The position numbers were made by a program, and so were the translations under genes. Shown here in pieces: positions 15,701 to 24,097 of a DNA stretch of 34,271 nt. This DNA comes from Myxococcales bacterium (GTDB lineage Bacteria > Myxococcota_A > Polyangia > GCA-2747355): assembly GCA_020431405.1 (NCBI GenBank), contig JAGQIK010000477.1:1-34271 (forward strand), read 5' to 3'. Position 1 is the first letter of the stretch. Every line of letters starts with the position of its first letter. Below the pieces are notes generated by a model. The model ran no database searches. It saw nothing but the letters and a program-made list of their open reading frames with translations, and was not told the origin of the DNA.

Positions 15701-16971
15701 GAACGACGCTCTGCCGCGGCCGCAGCTGGCCCCGCAGCCCCGCTCGTCGCAGGCGTCGTCGTCGCCGCCGCGCTGCGCCACCAGGCGACGCCCCAAGGCA
15801 TCCACACGAGACACGCGCCGGCGGCGACCGCGAAGACGACGCGATAGCCCGCGCTGGGGTCGGCTGGTTGGCGCAGCAGCGCGCCGAGCACGCCGGCCAC
15901 CGCCGGTCCGAGCAGCATGCCGAGACAGCCCGCCACGTTGAGCAGCGCCATGGCGCTGCCGCGCGCGTCGCGGCCCAGCTCGGCCGTCACGTGCAGCAGC
16001 GCGGCGAAGATCAGCGCCGAGCCAAGGCCCGCGCAGACCATCAGCATCGGCAACGCCCCACGCGCCGCGTGCGGCAGCAGCAGCAGGCACACGCCGTAGG
16101 CGCCCACGCCGACGACCAGCGCCGCGCGCGCCGAGACGCGATCGGTCAGCCACCCCGCGGGCAGCGTGGCGAGGGCAAACGGGAACGTCAGCAGCGCGAA
16201 GCAGCCGCCCACCGCCGCGTCGCTCATGCCGTGCACTTCGCGCGCGAACAGCGCGAAGGTCACGACGATGCAGCCGATGGTGAAGCGCGCCACGAACGCC
16301 GCCGCCAGCGGCGCGCGCAGCGCCGGCACCTCGCGCAGCAGACCGAAAGCGAGCCGCCGCCGCCGCTCGCGCGGCTCGCCTAGCTCGCCCGCCGGCGTCC
16401 CTGTCGACAGCTCGCGCGCTGCGAAGCACGCGACGCCGACGGCGAGCAGCGCGCCGGCCCACAGCGGCGCGCGCGCATCGAAACCGAGGAGCAGCGTGCC
16501 GAGGCCGCTGCCACAAGCCACGGCGAGGATCAGCGCAGCGCCCGCTTCGCCCATGGCGCGCCCGCGCTGCTGCGTGGTGCTGCGTCGCGCGATCTCGGCG
16601 AGCAGCAGCGTCGTGGTGCTGACGTGTGCTGCGCCCTCGAGCGTGCGCAGCGCGAGGATCAGCGCCGTCGGCAGCCGCGCGGCGAGCAGCGCCAGCAGCG
16701 CCGCGTCGGCCAAGGCCAACCACATCACGGCGCGCCCGAGACGCAGGCCGCGATCGGCGGCGGCGCCGACGAGCGGCACGGCGACGGCGGCACCGAGCAT
16801 GTTGAGGGCCATGAACGCGTGCATCGCGCCGCGGCTTGCATGATGCACCTCGGCAAACAGCGGACGGATGGCCGGGATCAGCAGCGTCGCGGCGAGCATC
16901 TGCAGCGCGATGACGACCGCGATGCGATGCAGCGACTGCGCGCCGCGCTCAGGCCCGGGCATGAGGTGCAT
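15697..16971 (-). CDS. MFS transporter
   Basis: A 424-aa integral membrane protein with about 12 hydrophobic segments in two halves separated by a charged loop (ELGEPRERRRRLAFGL, about 200-220). The segment GAAADRGLRLGRAV between helices 2 and 3, and GWLTDRVSARAALVVG in the second half, match the MFS loop motif G..(A/T)DR.GRR. The closest kind is the drug/multidrug-type exporter; the substrate is unknown. ATG at 16971 was chosen for the GGAG 6 nt upstream; ATG at 16962 is possible. It overlaps the previous gene by 23 nt and the following gene by ATGA. The C-terminus is an Ala/Thr-rich tail. Confidence 0.88.
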   Translation of the reverse strand: MHLMPGPERGAQSLHRIAVVIALQMLAATLLIPAIRPLFAEVHHASRGAMHAFMALNMLGAAVAVPLVGAAADRGLRLGRAVMWLALADAALLALLAARLPTALILALRTLEGAAHVSTTTLLLAEIARRSTTQQRGRAMGEAGAALILAVACGSGLGTLLLGFDARAPLWAGALLAVGVACFAARELSTGTPAGELGEPRERRRRLAFGLLREVPALRAPLAAAFVARFTIGCIVVTFALFAREVHGMSDAAVGGCFALLTFPFALATLPAGWLTDRVSARAALVVGVGAYGVCLLLLPHAARGALPMLMVCAGLGSALIFAALLHVTAELGRDARGSAMALLNVAGCLGMLLGPAVAGVLGALLRQPADPSAGYRVVFAVAAGACLVWMPWGVAWWRSAAATTTPATSGAAGPAAAAAERRS

Positions 16972-17839
16972 GACGTGCTCCGTGGTTGCCGCCGGCGCTG
17001 TTGCCCAGTCCGCCGATGCTGCCGATCTCGCGGTAGCGCGAGAGCAGTCGGCCGAGCGCGGTGCTCTCGAAACACATCGCGCCGTAGACCAGTCGCGGCT
17101 CGGCGGGGTCGCGCCAGGCGACGACGCCGCGGCGTCTTTCATCGGTCGCCGCCACCAGCTCGGTGGGCTCGCCGGTGGCGTGCGATGACAGCTCGATGGT
17201 GTCTGCTGCCCAGGCGCCGAGCGTCAAGAGATCGCGCAGCTCCCAATCGCCCTGCAGCCAGATCGGCAGCAGGTATCCGCGGTCCGCGACAAAGGCGGCG
17301 CTGTGCAGCGCGACGGTGATGCGCTCGAGCACGCGCCAGGCGCGCACCTGCAGCGCGGGAACGACCTGGCTCGCGACGGCGAGCAGCAGCTCCGAGTTGT
17401 TGAACGAAAAGCGCGCGTCGTAGCGGCTGTTGCGATGCTCGCGCCACCTCGGCGCGCGCTCGCGAGCGCCGCTGAGCACCACCAGCGCGTTGGCTGTGTG
17501 CTCGAGCAACGCCTCGCGCAGCTGTTCGACGCTGAGCAGCGCCTCGTCGACGAGACATTCGCCGAGGGGGCGCCCTTCCTCGCGGCAACGTTGATATCGG
17601 TTCTCGAGCACGTCGCGCGCCAGCCCGAAGCGCTCGCAGAGGATGCGCGTCAACGGGCGCATGCCGGCCGCCGCAGCCCAGCACGTCTGACCGCTCTCGA
17701 CTAGCACGGCGCCCACGGGCGCTTCGTCCGGTCCGTAGGTCAGCGCGCCGGTGGCGGCGGGCTCGAGGGCTGCCACGTCCTCGAGCACCGCCAGCAGGCC
17801 CAACGTGTCCAGCGCGAACATGTTCGGGTCGAACAGCAT
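16949..17839 (-). CDS. Signalling protein of unknown function with MshEN-like segment
   Basis: A 296-aa protein from ATG at 17839 (TTG at 17842 is an alternative). The first part (TGALTYGPDEAPVGAVLVES, then GQTCWAAAAGMRP) resembles DUF4388/PATAN-type effectors. Next comes a segment (GRPLGECLVDEALLSVEQLR EAL, about 95-118) like the MshEN/GspE N-terminal domain that binds c-di-GMP in some ATPases; key binding residues cannot be checked here. The second half is not recognised. It lies 23 nt after the Roadblock gene and overlaps the MFS gene, so it belongs to the signalling cluster. The function is unknown. Confidence 0.6.
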   Translation of the reverse strand: MLFDPNMFALDTLGLLAVLEDVAALEPAATGALTYGPDEAPVGAVLVESGQTCWAAAAGMRPLTRILCERFGLARDVLENRYQRCREEGRPLGECLVDEALLSVEQLREALLEHTANALVVLSGARERAPRWREHRNSRYDARFSFNNSELLLAVASQVVPALQVRAWRVLERITVALHSAAFVADRGYLLPIWLQGDWELRDLLTLGAWAADTIELSSHATGEPTELVAATDERRRGVVAWRDPAEPRLVYGAMCFESTALGRLLSRYREIGSIGGLGNSAGGNHGARHAPHARA

Positions 17840-17862
17840 CAACGTTGCCGCGAGGGCCGCGA

Positions 17863-18264
17863 CTAGGCCGCCGACTCGACTTCGTCGAGCAGGCCGCGTG
17901 ACTTGGAGATCACCATGCCGAGGTTGGCGGAGATGCGGCAGACGACGACCATCACGAGGTCCTCGTTCTTCTTGCAGCGCTGGAAGACGTGGATCAGGTT
18001 CTCCGAGTTGATCAGGATCTCGCGGAAGTAGTGCCCGTCGTCGCGCACGCCGCGCACCTTCTTGAACATCTGCTCGATGGCCGAGACGTTGGCGCCCTGG
18101 AAGATCTCGCCGGTGGCCGCGGCGACGAGATCGAGCACCTCCTGCGGGTGGCTGTCGACGGTCTTGACCGCGAGCAGCATGCCCGTCTTCATGTCGACCA
18201 ATCCGGTGGCCACGCACTCGGGGACCGTGCGCTGCACTTTGTTGAGGGTGTTGTCCAAGCTCAT
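17863..18264 (-). CDS. Roadblock/LC7-like protein
   Basis: A 133-aa protein beginning MSLDNTLNKVQRTVPECVAT. The pattern of helix, then GLVDMKTGMLLAVKTVD, a central helix pair, and NLIHVFQRCKKNEDLVMVVV with a final helix fits the Roadblock/LC7 fold. Such proteins dimerise and often act as activators or exchange factors for MglA-type GTPases. AGGAG lies 7 nt before the ATG. It sits between the Roadblock-containing response regulator (47-nt gap) and the MshEN-like protein. It is a likely partner of the GTPase encoded downstream; that is inference from context. Confidence 0.75.
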   Translation of the reverse strand: MSLDNTLNKVQRTVPECVATGLVDMKTGMLLAVKTVDSHPQEVLDLVAAATGEIFQGANVSAIEQMFKKVRGVRDDGHYFREILINSENLIHVFQRCKKNEDLVMVVVCRISANLGMVISKSRGLLDEVESAA

Positions 18265-18311
18265 CTGTGTGCTCCTGTTCGAATGGGTGGTGCGCGGTAG
18301 CGCGGTTTCAC

Positions 18312-19532
18312 TCACGGCACGTGCGTCTCGATGCTCGGGATCGCGCTCTTGAGCAGCGCCCAACCCATTCCGATGCTCGTGCCCTTGCTAGTCACCAGCA
18401 CGACGACGGCCCTCTGGCCCTTGATCGCCTTGCAGAAGTGCAGATTGAAGCTGGTGCTGAAATGGACCTCCTCGATGAAGCTCTCGTCGCCGCGAGCGCT
18501 GCCTTGGTCGTGCAGCGCTCGCTCGAGGCGCTTGAGCGCTCTGCTGCGGAACATCTCGAGCGCCGCCTCGGCCATCAGCTCGCTGAGCGCCTCGGTCGAC
18601 GCCGGTCCGACCTTGTGCAGGCCGAGAACCTGGCCAGCGTCGAGCACCACGACACCGGCGGCGACAGCGCCGTCGACCTGCGCGACCAGCTCGCGACAGG
18701 TCTTCTCGATCTGCGGGTTGTCCGTCGCCACGAAGCTGGCCGCGTCGAGCTGCTTGGACGCCGCCTCGACGGCCTCGCTGAAGCTGACGTCGATGTCGAC
18801 CTCGACGGTGGCGGGTGGCGTGATGATCTCGATCGCGTCGCTGGTCGGGCGCGAGCCGCGCGGATCACGCGCCGTCTCGTCCAGCGTGCGCAGCGTGTCG
18901 AGCAGCAGGCGCTCGAACGGTGCGTCGATGGTCTGCTTGACCTTGGAGACAGGCGACGTCGTGATCGTGCCCGCCGGCTTGCGCAGAATGCGCAGCAGCG
19001 CGTCGGTGCCGCGCGCCCGACCGGAGCGCGCGTCGACGATCTCGCCGTTCTGAAAGACGATCGTCCCGCCGCGCCGGCCGCCGATCAGCACGGCGATCGA
19101 GCGGCGACCGAGGTGAAACATCTGCAGCATGTCGACGAGCGACAGGCCGTGCACGGTGCCGTGAAAGCCGTCCGTGCACTCGCTGGCGTGGCGGATCGCT
19201 TCGAGCAGCTCGCCTGGCGTAAACGGCTTACACAGCACGCGCACGGCGCCGAGCTCGGTGGCGCGCTGGCTGTCGCGCGCGCTGGCAAACGCGCTCATCA
19301 GCACCGGTCGCGCGTCGATGCGTCGCTCGCGCAGCTCGACGAGCAGGTCGATGCCGTCGCGGCTGCCCATGCGCAGATCGGTGAGCACCACGTCGACTGC
19401 GCGCGCGTCGAGCACGCGCAGCGCGTCGTCGACGCTGCCGACGTGCTCGACCTGGTAGCCTTGCGCGTCGAGCTCGCGTGCTACAGACCGGCGCAGATCG
19501 GGCTCGTCGTCGACGATGAGGACGAAGGTCAT
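18312..19532 (-). CDS. Response regulator with DUF4388 and Roadblock domains
   Basis: A 406-aa three-module protein. The receiver (1-118) has acidic pair D8-D9, phospho-acceptor D52 and K102. A DUF4388/PATAN domain (about 122-220) reads FHGTVHGLSLVDMLQMFHLG and GGTIVFQNGEIVDA. A C-terminal Roadblock-like domain (about 285-400) has VAAGVVVLDAGQVLGLHKVG and FNLHFCKAIKGQRAVVVLVT. There is no DNA-binding domain, so the output is probably protein-protein contact. The start ATG overlaps the histidine-kinase stop (ATGA), so the pair is almost certainly cognate. A phosphorylation-controlled Roadblock module could regulate the GTPase encoded in the same cluster. Confidence 0.85.
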   Translation of the reverse strand: MTFVLIVDDEPDLRRSVARELDAQGYQVEHVGSVDDALRVLDARAVDVVLTDLRMGSRDGIDLLVELRERRIDARPVLMSAFASARDSQRATELGAVRVLCKPFTPGELLEAIRHASECTDGFHGTVHGLSLVDMLQMFHLGRRSIAVLIGGRRGGTIVFQNGEIVDARSGRARGTDALLRILRKPAGTITTSPVSKVKQTIDAPFERLLLDTLRTLDETARDPRGSRPTSDAIEIITPPATVEVDIDVSFSEAVEAASKQLDAASFVATDNPQIEKTCRELVAQVDGAVAAGVVVLDAGQVLGLHKVGPASTEALSELMAEAALEMFRSRALKRLERALHDQGSARGDESFIEEVHFSTSFNLHFCKAIKGQRAVVVLVTSKGTSIGMGWALLKSAIPSIETHVP

Positions 19533-20566
19533 GCGGCCTTGGCCCTCGCCGATAGCAGCTTGATGACGAAGCGGGTGCCCACGCGATGTGACGTATCGAG
19601 GCGCAGATCGCCGCCCATGTCGCGCGCCGCCTCGCGCGCGATGGTCAGCCCGATGCCTGTGCCCGATGCTTTGGTCGAAAAGAACGGCTCGAAGATCTGT
19701 TCGGCGATCTCGTCGCCGATGCCTTCGCCGTCGTCGGTGACGGCGATCTCGACGGCTTCGTCGCTGGCCGCGGAGGCTGTCGTGATCGTGACGTTGACCG
19801 AGCGCTCGGATGACTGCACCGCGTTGGCCAACAGGTTGAGCAGGATCTGCTCGATGAGCAGCGGGTTGCCGCGCACCTCGTCGAGGTCGGGGTCGAGCCG
19901 CGTCCTGACGGTGTGGTTTCCCCGGCGCAGCATCGGCCGCAGCAGGCCGTTGACCCGCTCGAGCACCACGGCCAGCGATACGTTGCGAAACGAGCTCGAG
20001 GTGCCCGTGGCGTAGTCGAGCAAGCCGTGCATGAACTCGCGCATGCGCGACGCCGCGGTGCGGATGTCGCTGACCAGCTCGGCGACGTCGGTGGGGCTGA
20101 GACGATCGAGCCGCTCGTGAAGCACGGCGGCGTTGAACATCACGCTCGCCAGCGGCGCGCCCAAGTCGTGGGCGATGCCCGAGACGAGCCGGCCGATGGA
20201 CTCCCAGCGCTGGCGCTGCAGCCGCCGCGAGATGTCCTCCTGTTTGCCCGAGACCTCGCGCATCAACACCAGCGCGCGGTTGGGGCCGAGCGGATACCAA
20301 GTGCAGCCGATGCAGAACTCGGGGTCGTTGTCGGGGCGCCACGAGATCGCCTGGCCCGCCTCGACGGCGAACAGGCGCCGCGTCAGCGGGCCCGGCATCA
20401 GCGAAGCCTCCCTGGCGCAGCGCCCGAGCAGCCCTGCAGCTTCCGGGGTGGCGATCTCCACCACACCGGCGAAGGTGCAGGCGAGCACGGCTCCACCAAG
20501 CTGCGAGAGATCGATCCATCGACCCTCTCGCGTCACGTCATTGTCTGTGGCAGCGCACATGTACAT
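19529..20566 (-). CDS. Soluble histidine kinase
   Basis: A 345-aa protein. The N-terminal ~105 residues look PAS-like (LACTFAGVVEIATPEAAGLL, CTWYPLGPNRALVLMREVSG) and contain three cysteines at 85, 88 and 30 that might bind metal or sense redox. The HisKA phospho-site is IAHDLGAP with H133. The HATPase_c domain has N-box LLNLLANAVQSS, G1 DDGEGIG, F-box FEPFFSTK and G2 GTGIGLTIA. No transmembrane helix is present. ATG at 20560 is an alternative start; no clear ribosome site was seen. It is the first gene of the leftward signalling cluster and overlaps the response regulator by ATGA. Confidence 0.88.
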   Translation of the reverse strand: MYMCAATDNDVTREGRWIDLSQLGGAVLACTFAGVVEIATPEAAGLLGRCAREASLMPGPLTRRLFAVEAGQAISWRPDNDPEFCIGCTWYPLGPNRALVLMREVSGKQEDISRRLQRQRWESIGRLVSGIAHDLGAPLASVMFNAAVLHERLDRLSPTDVAELVSDIRTAASRMREFMHGLLDYATGTSSSFRNVSLAVVLERVNGLLRPMLRRGNHTVRTRLDPDLDEVRGNPLLIEQILLNLLANAVQSSERSVNVTITTASAASDEAVEIAVTDDGEGIGDEIAEQIFEPFFSTKASGTGIGLTIAREAARDMGGDLRLDTSHRVGTRFVIKLLSARAKAA

Positions 20567-20847
20567 CCATTACTCGTCGTGCTGAACCTGTTAGCCGTCA
20601 TTCATCTCAGCACGCACGAATGCCTGCGCCCATCCGCAGTCGTCCTGAAATGCGGTGCGCGATTGCGTACTGACGCGCGCTAGATGCGCGCGGCGCTATG
20701 CTGCAGATGGAGGGCGCGGCACCAGTGGATGCACCCCCAGAGGACGAGGAATTTTTCCTATGCGGGATTCGCGAGATCGGTGATTGACGATCGCGCGGCC
20801 GATCGCGGCATAATGAGACGAGCGGGCGGCGGCTCGCAGGGAGCGGC
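20567..20847. promoter_or_regulatory. Divergent intergenic region between histidine kinase and NarL-type regulator
   Basis: 281 bp between divergent starts. For the rightward gene, TTGACG (20784-20789) and CATAAT (20809-20814) are separated by 19 bp, a usable though long spacing, and lie about 35-60 nt before the GTG. AGGAATTTTTCCT near 20748 is an inverted repeat that could be an operator. Nothing convincing was found for the leftward kinase gene. Confidence 0.4.
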
Positions 20848-21495
20848 GTGGGTCAACAAACGATATCCATTGTGGTCGCTGACGATCACGACATCGTCCG
20901 CAAGGGCTTCGTGCGTTGGCTCGATCAGTACGACGACATGCGTGTGCTCGCCGAGGCGCGCAGCGGCGTCGAGGTCATGCGGCTCGTCGAGCAGCTGCAC
21001 CCCGACGTGCTGATCCTCGACATCATGATGCCGGGGCGCGACGGGCTCGATATCGCGCGCGACGTCTGTACGCGCTTCTCGCGCACGGCCGTAGTGGTGT
21101 TTACAGGTTTTGTCGACGCGTACACGGCGCAGCGCGCCTTTCGCGCCGGCGCCGTGGGCTTCGTCGAGAAGACCGCGCCGGTGGAAGATGTCGTGACGGC
21201 GATCCGCTGCGTGGCGCGTGGGCAGCGCTACATCCCGCGCAGCCTCGAGGCTGTCTTCGCGCAGCGCTACCTCGGCGGCGGCGAGAGCGATCCGCTCGAG
21301 GCGGTGACCAACCGCGAGTTTCAGGTGCTGCGCTACCTCGCGCAGGGCATGACCAACGGCGAGATCGCCGAGAAGCTCACCATCAGCGTGCGCACCGTCG
21401 ACGGACACCGCCAGAATCTGCTTCGCAAGCTGCAGCTGCGAAACAACGCAGATCTGGCGCGTTTCGCCATCCGCGTGGGGCTCATCCAGGCCTAG
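20848..21495 (+). CDS. NarL/FixJ-family response regulator
   Basis: A 215-aa protein with a complete receiver (acidic pair D12-D13, phospho-acceptor D58 in LILDIMMPG, Lys in FVEKTAP) and a C-terminal LuxR-type helix-turn-helix (VTNREFQVLRYLAQGMTNGE, then IAEKLTISVRTVDGHRQNLL). It should bind DNA as a phosphorylation-dependent dimer. The start is GTG, preceded by AGGGAG. It is divergent from the histidine-kinase gene, which already overlaps its own response regulator, so this protein may be a second target of the same kinase or belong to an orphan kinase elsewhere. Confidence 0.9.
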   Translation: MGQQTISIVVADDHDIVRKGFVRWLDQYDDMRVLAEARSGVEVMRLVEQLHPDVLILDIMMPGRDGLDIARDVCTRFSRTAVVVFTGFVDAYTAQRAFRAGAVGFVEKTAPVEDVVTAIRCVARGQRYIPRSLEAVFAQRYLGGGESDPLEAVTNREFQVLRYLAQGMTNGEIAEKLTISVRTVDGHRQNLLRKLQLRNNADLARFAIRVGLIQA

Positions 21496-21543
21496 GTCAG
21501 CTCTCTAGAGCGCGTGTCGCGCAGCTAGAACCGAGAGTTTTTC

Positions 21544-24072
21544 CTATTCGGCATCGGTGTCGGAAGCGGGCTCGCTCGACGCCGGCGCGTCAGCGGCGCC
21601 CTTGTCCGGCCCCGCTTTGCGCATGCCGATCACCAGCGCCAGCCCGTAGCACGCGGCGCCGGTGAGTAGCGTCGTCGTGAAGCCCGAGTTGAGCGCGATG
21701 ACCATCGCCACCACCGAGCCGAGCACCGAGGCGGCGCCGTTGAGGCCCCAAGCCCAGGGCACGATCTCGTCGTGCCGGCGGCTGACCAGGCGGACGCCGG
21801 TGGGCAGGCACATGCCCATCAGAAACGCGGGCAGCGCCACCAGCGCGAGGGTGGCTGCGATGCGCGCGCCGTCGCTCATGCCGAGCATCGCGTGCAGCAG
21901 CTTGCCGAGCACCAGCGAGTAGGTGCCCACGACGAGGGCCGTGCCGCCGGCCGCCCCTGCGAGCACCCACAAGAGCTTGCTCGGCGTCTTGACGCGGCCA
22001 CTGACCAGCGATCCGACGCCGCCGAAGAACAACATGCCGAAGAACACGACGCGCAACGAGTGGATCGGGTGGCCGAGGTTGAGCGTGAAGCGCTGTAAGA
22101 GCCCGATCTCGACGAGGATGAAGCCGACGCCGATCGATATGAAGTAGAGCAGGTCGCGCAGCTTGCTGCCGGCGCCGCTGAGCAGCGCGCGCCGCTTGTT
22201 GATCACCAGCGGCACGACGATGGCGGCCAGCACCAGCAGCGTGACGACGACCATCAGCGCTGCGAGCACGCGCAGCGAGAAGCTGTTCATGCCCATGCGA
22301 TCGGTGGAAAACAGATTCGACCAGGCGCGCTCGGGTTTGACGGCGTAGAAGAAGAACGGGCGGTCGTCGTAGACCGGCCGCACGTCGATGGGAAAGCGCG
22401 CGTAGAACTTCTTCGGGTCGCGGCTGCCGAGCACCTGCCAAACGGGATTTCGCGAGCGACTCACCGGCGAGTAGAGGATGCCGTAGTTACGCTTGCGCGC
22501 TGTGAAGTGAAGCGCTTTGAGCTCGTCGAGGGTGAAGGGCGTGCGCTTGACCAGCAGCGTGGCGAGCGGCCCGAAGAACGCGGCGAAGGTGTGACGCTGC
22601 GGGTGCTTGACGCCGAGGCGATCGAGCGCGGTGCGCGCCAGGGCGCAGAGCCTGACGAACTCGAAGCCCGGTACGTGCACCCAGCGGCTCATCGTCAAGA
22701 TGCCCTGCGGCTTGAGGTGATGCAGGTAGTCCTCGAAGGCCTCGACGGTGTAGAGGTGATTTTCGGTGAGCGCGAACGCGCCGGACGCGTTGGCGGCCCA
22801 GGTATCGACCAGCGTCGCCTGGATCACGTCGAAGCGCTGCTTGCTGCGCCGTACGAAGCTGCGTCCCTCGGCGAGGTTCGGTTTGACGCGCGGGTGACCG
22901 TACAGATTGCCGGTCCACTTGCGGTAGCGGCCGAGCATCACGTCGTAGAGGATGATGGGGTTGATCTCGGCGAGCACGATCTCGCGATGTCCGGCCGTCA
23001 GCGCGTTTTTCACGTCGACGCCGCCGCCGGGGCCGATGATCAGCACGCGGCCGCTGTTGCGGATCACGTGCACCATCGCGGCCACCGAGTACATCTCGGC
23101 GCCGAGCGCGCCCGCTAGCCGCGGCGGATGTGCGGGGCGCGCGCGCGGTCGCATGGCGAGGGCCTTGCTCGCGGGCTGGCCCGACGGCTGGCTCGCCGCC
23201 GGCTGGCTCGCTGCCGGCTGACTCGCGGGCTTGGGCGGCGGCGTCGGCGGCGCGACGGGCGGGCGCTTCTTGGCGCCGCGCAGCGTGTGCAGCACCGTGC
23301 GCGCCATGCCGTCGATGGTCATGTCCGGCGGCTGCCCCGCGCGCTCTTGCACCTCGATGCGCGAAAAGGCGTTCCACTTGGAGAAGGCGAGCGACTGCAC
23401 GCGCACCCACTTGAACGAGCCGACGTCGATGGCGCCTACCACCGCGTTGACCATCAGCAGCACGGCTAGGCCAGCGCCGAGCCACACGGTGCGGCGATCG
23501 AGCTTGCTCTCGCTGAACAAAAGCCCCGCGGCGGCGACCAGGATCAACGCCAGCAGCACGCTGTTGGCGGCGCCGAATCTGCCGAGCAGCGGATCGAGCA
23601 CCAGGCAGGCCAGGCTGGCGCCGACGAGATCGAAGAAGTACAGCGTCGCCGCGTCTTCGCGGTAGTGGTAGAGCGCCAGCGACACCACCATGCCCGAGAA
23701 GTAGAAGGGCGCCGCCGTGATGATGTACAGGAAGCTGATCTCCCACAGGTTCTGCCAGGTGAAATAGCCCGGCTTGAGCACGTCGTAGTTGGTGGTGATC
23801 GAGTGGTTGAGCACGTACAGCAGCGCCACCAGCCCGCTCAGCGCGAACAGCTGGCAGTAGCGCACGAGCTGCTTCTGCAGCGCTTCTCTGGGATAGCGCT
23901 CGAGGCGCAGATACAGCCGCACGCCCGACAGACCGAGGCCGAAGAGCGCCACCGAGATGACGAGGAAGGCGAAGTGGTAGTAGAGCGTGACCGAGAAGAT
24001 GCGGGTCAGCAGGAGCTCGAGCAGCAGGGTCGCGAGCGTGACGAGCGCGACGCCGAGATAGATACGCTTCAT
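21544..24072 (-). CDS. Polytopic membrane protein with spermidine-synthase-like domain
   Basis: An 842-aa protein. There are about six N-terminal membrane segments (from MKRIYLGVALVTLATLLLEL), a Rossmann-fold spermidine synthase/methyltransferase-like domain (about 350-600: VLIIGPGGGVDVKNAL, then VLAEINP and GILTMSRWVHVPG), and further C-terminal membrane segments. Before the catalytic-type domain lies a low-complexity P/A/S/Q linker (ASQPAASQPAASQPSGQPAS). Proteins of this architecture are common in Myxococcota; the domain probably does not make free polyamines, and the true substrate is unknown. The ATG at 24072 fits the first membrane helix. It converges on the NarL-type regulator gene (48-nt gap) and lies 25 nt after ligA. 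Confidence 0.8.
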   Translation of the reverse strand: MKRIYLGVALVTLATLLLELLLTRIFSVTLYYHFAFLVISVALFGLGLSGVRLYLRLERYPREALQKQLVRYCQLFALSGLVALLYVLNHSITTNYDVLKPGYFTWQNLWEISFLYIITAAPFYFSGMVVSLALYHYREDAATLYFFDLVGASLACLVLDPLLGRFGAANSVLLALILVAAAGLLFSESKLDRRTVWLGAGLAVLLMVNAVVGAIDVGSFKWVRVQSLAFSKWNAFSRIEVQERAGQPPDMTIDGMARTVLHTLRGAKKRPPVAPPTPPPKPASQPAASQPAASQPSGQPASKALAMRPRARPAHPPRLAGALGAEMYSVAAMVHVIRNSGRVLIIGPGGGVDVKNALTAGHREIVLAEINPIILYDVMLGRYRKWTGNLYGHPRVKPNLAEGRSFVRRSKQRFDVIQATLVDTWAANASGAFALTENHLYTVEAFEDYLHHLKPQGILTMSRWVHVPGFEFVRLCALARTALDRLGVKHPQRHTFAAFFGPLATLLVKRTPFTLDELKALHFTARKRNYGILYSPVSRSRNPVWQVLGSRDPKKFYARFPIDVRPVYDDRPFFFYAVKPERAWSNLFSTDRMGMNSFSLRVLAALMVVVTLLVLAAIVVPLVINKRRALLSGAGSKLRDLLYFISIGVGFILVEIGLLQRFTLNLGHPIHSLRVVFFGMLFFGGVGSLVSGRVKTPSKLLWVLAGAAGGTALVVGTYSLVLGKLLHAMLGMSDGARIAATLALVALPAFLMGMCLPTGVRLVSRRHDEIVPWAWGLNGAASVLGSVVAMVIALNSGFTTTLLTGAACYGLALVIGMRKAGPDKGAADAPASSEPASDTDAE

Positions 24073-24097
24073 CAGAGGTGCTGCAGCTGCCGTGGGG

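Noticed and set aside
18267-20015. A 582-codon open frame on the plus strand.
   Set aside because: It is antisense to the response regulator-Roadblock and histidine kinase genes; its Arg/Ala/Val-rich translation shows no family motif.
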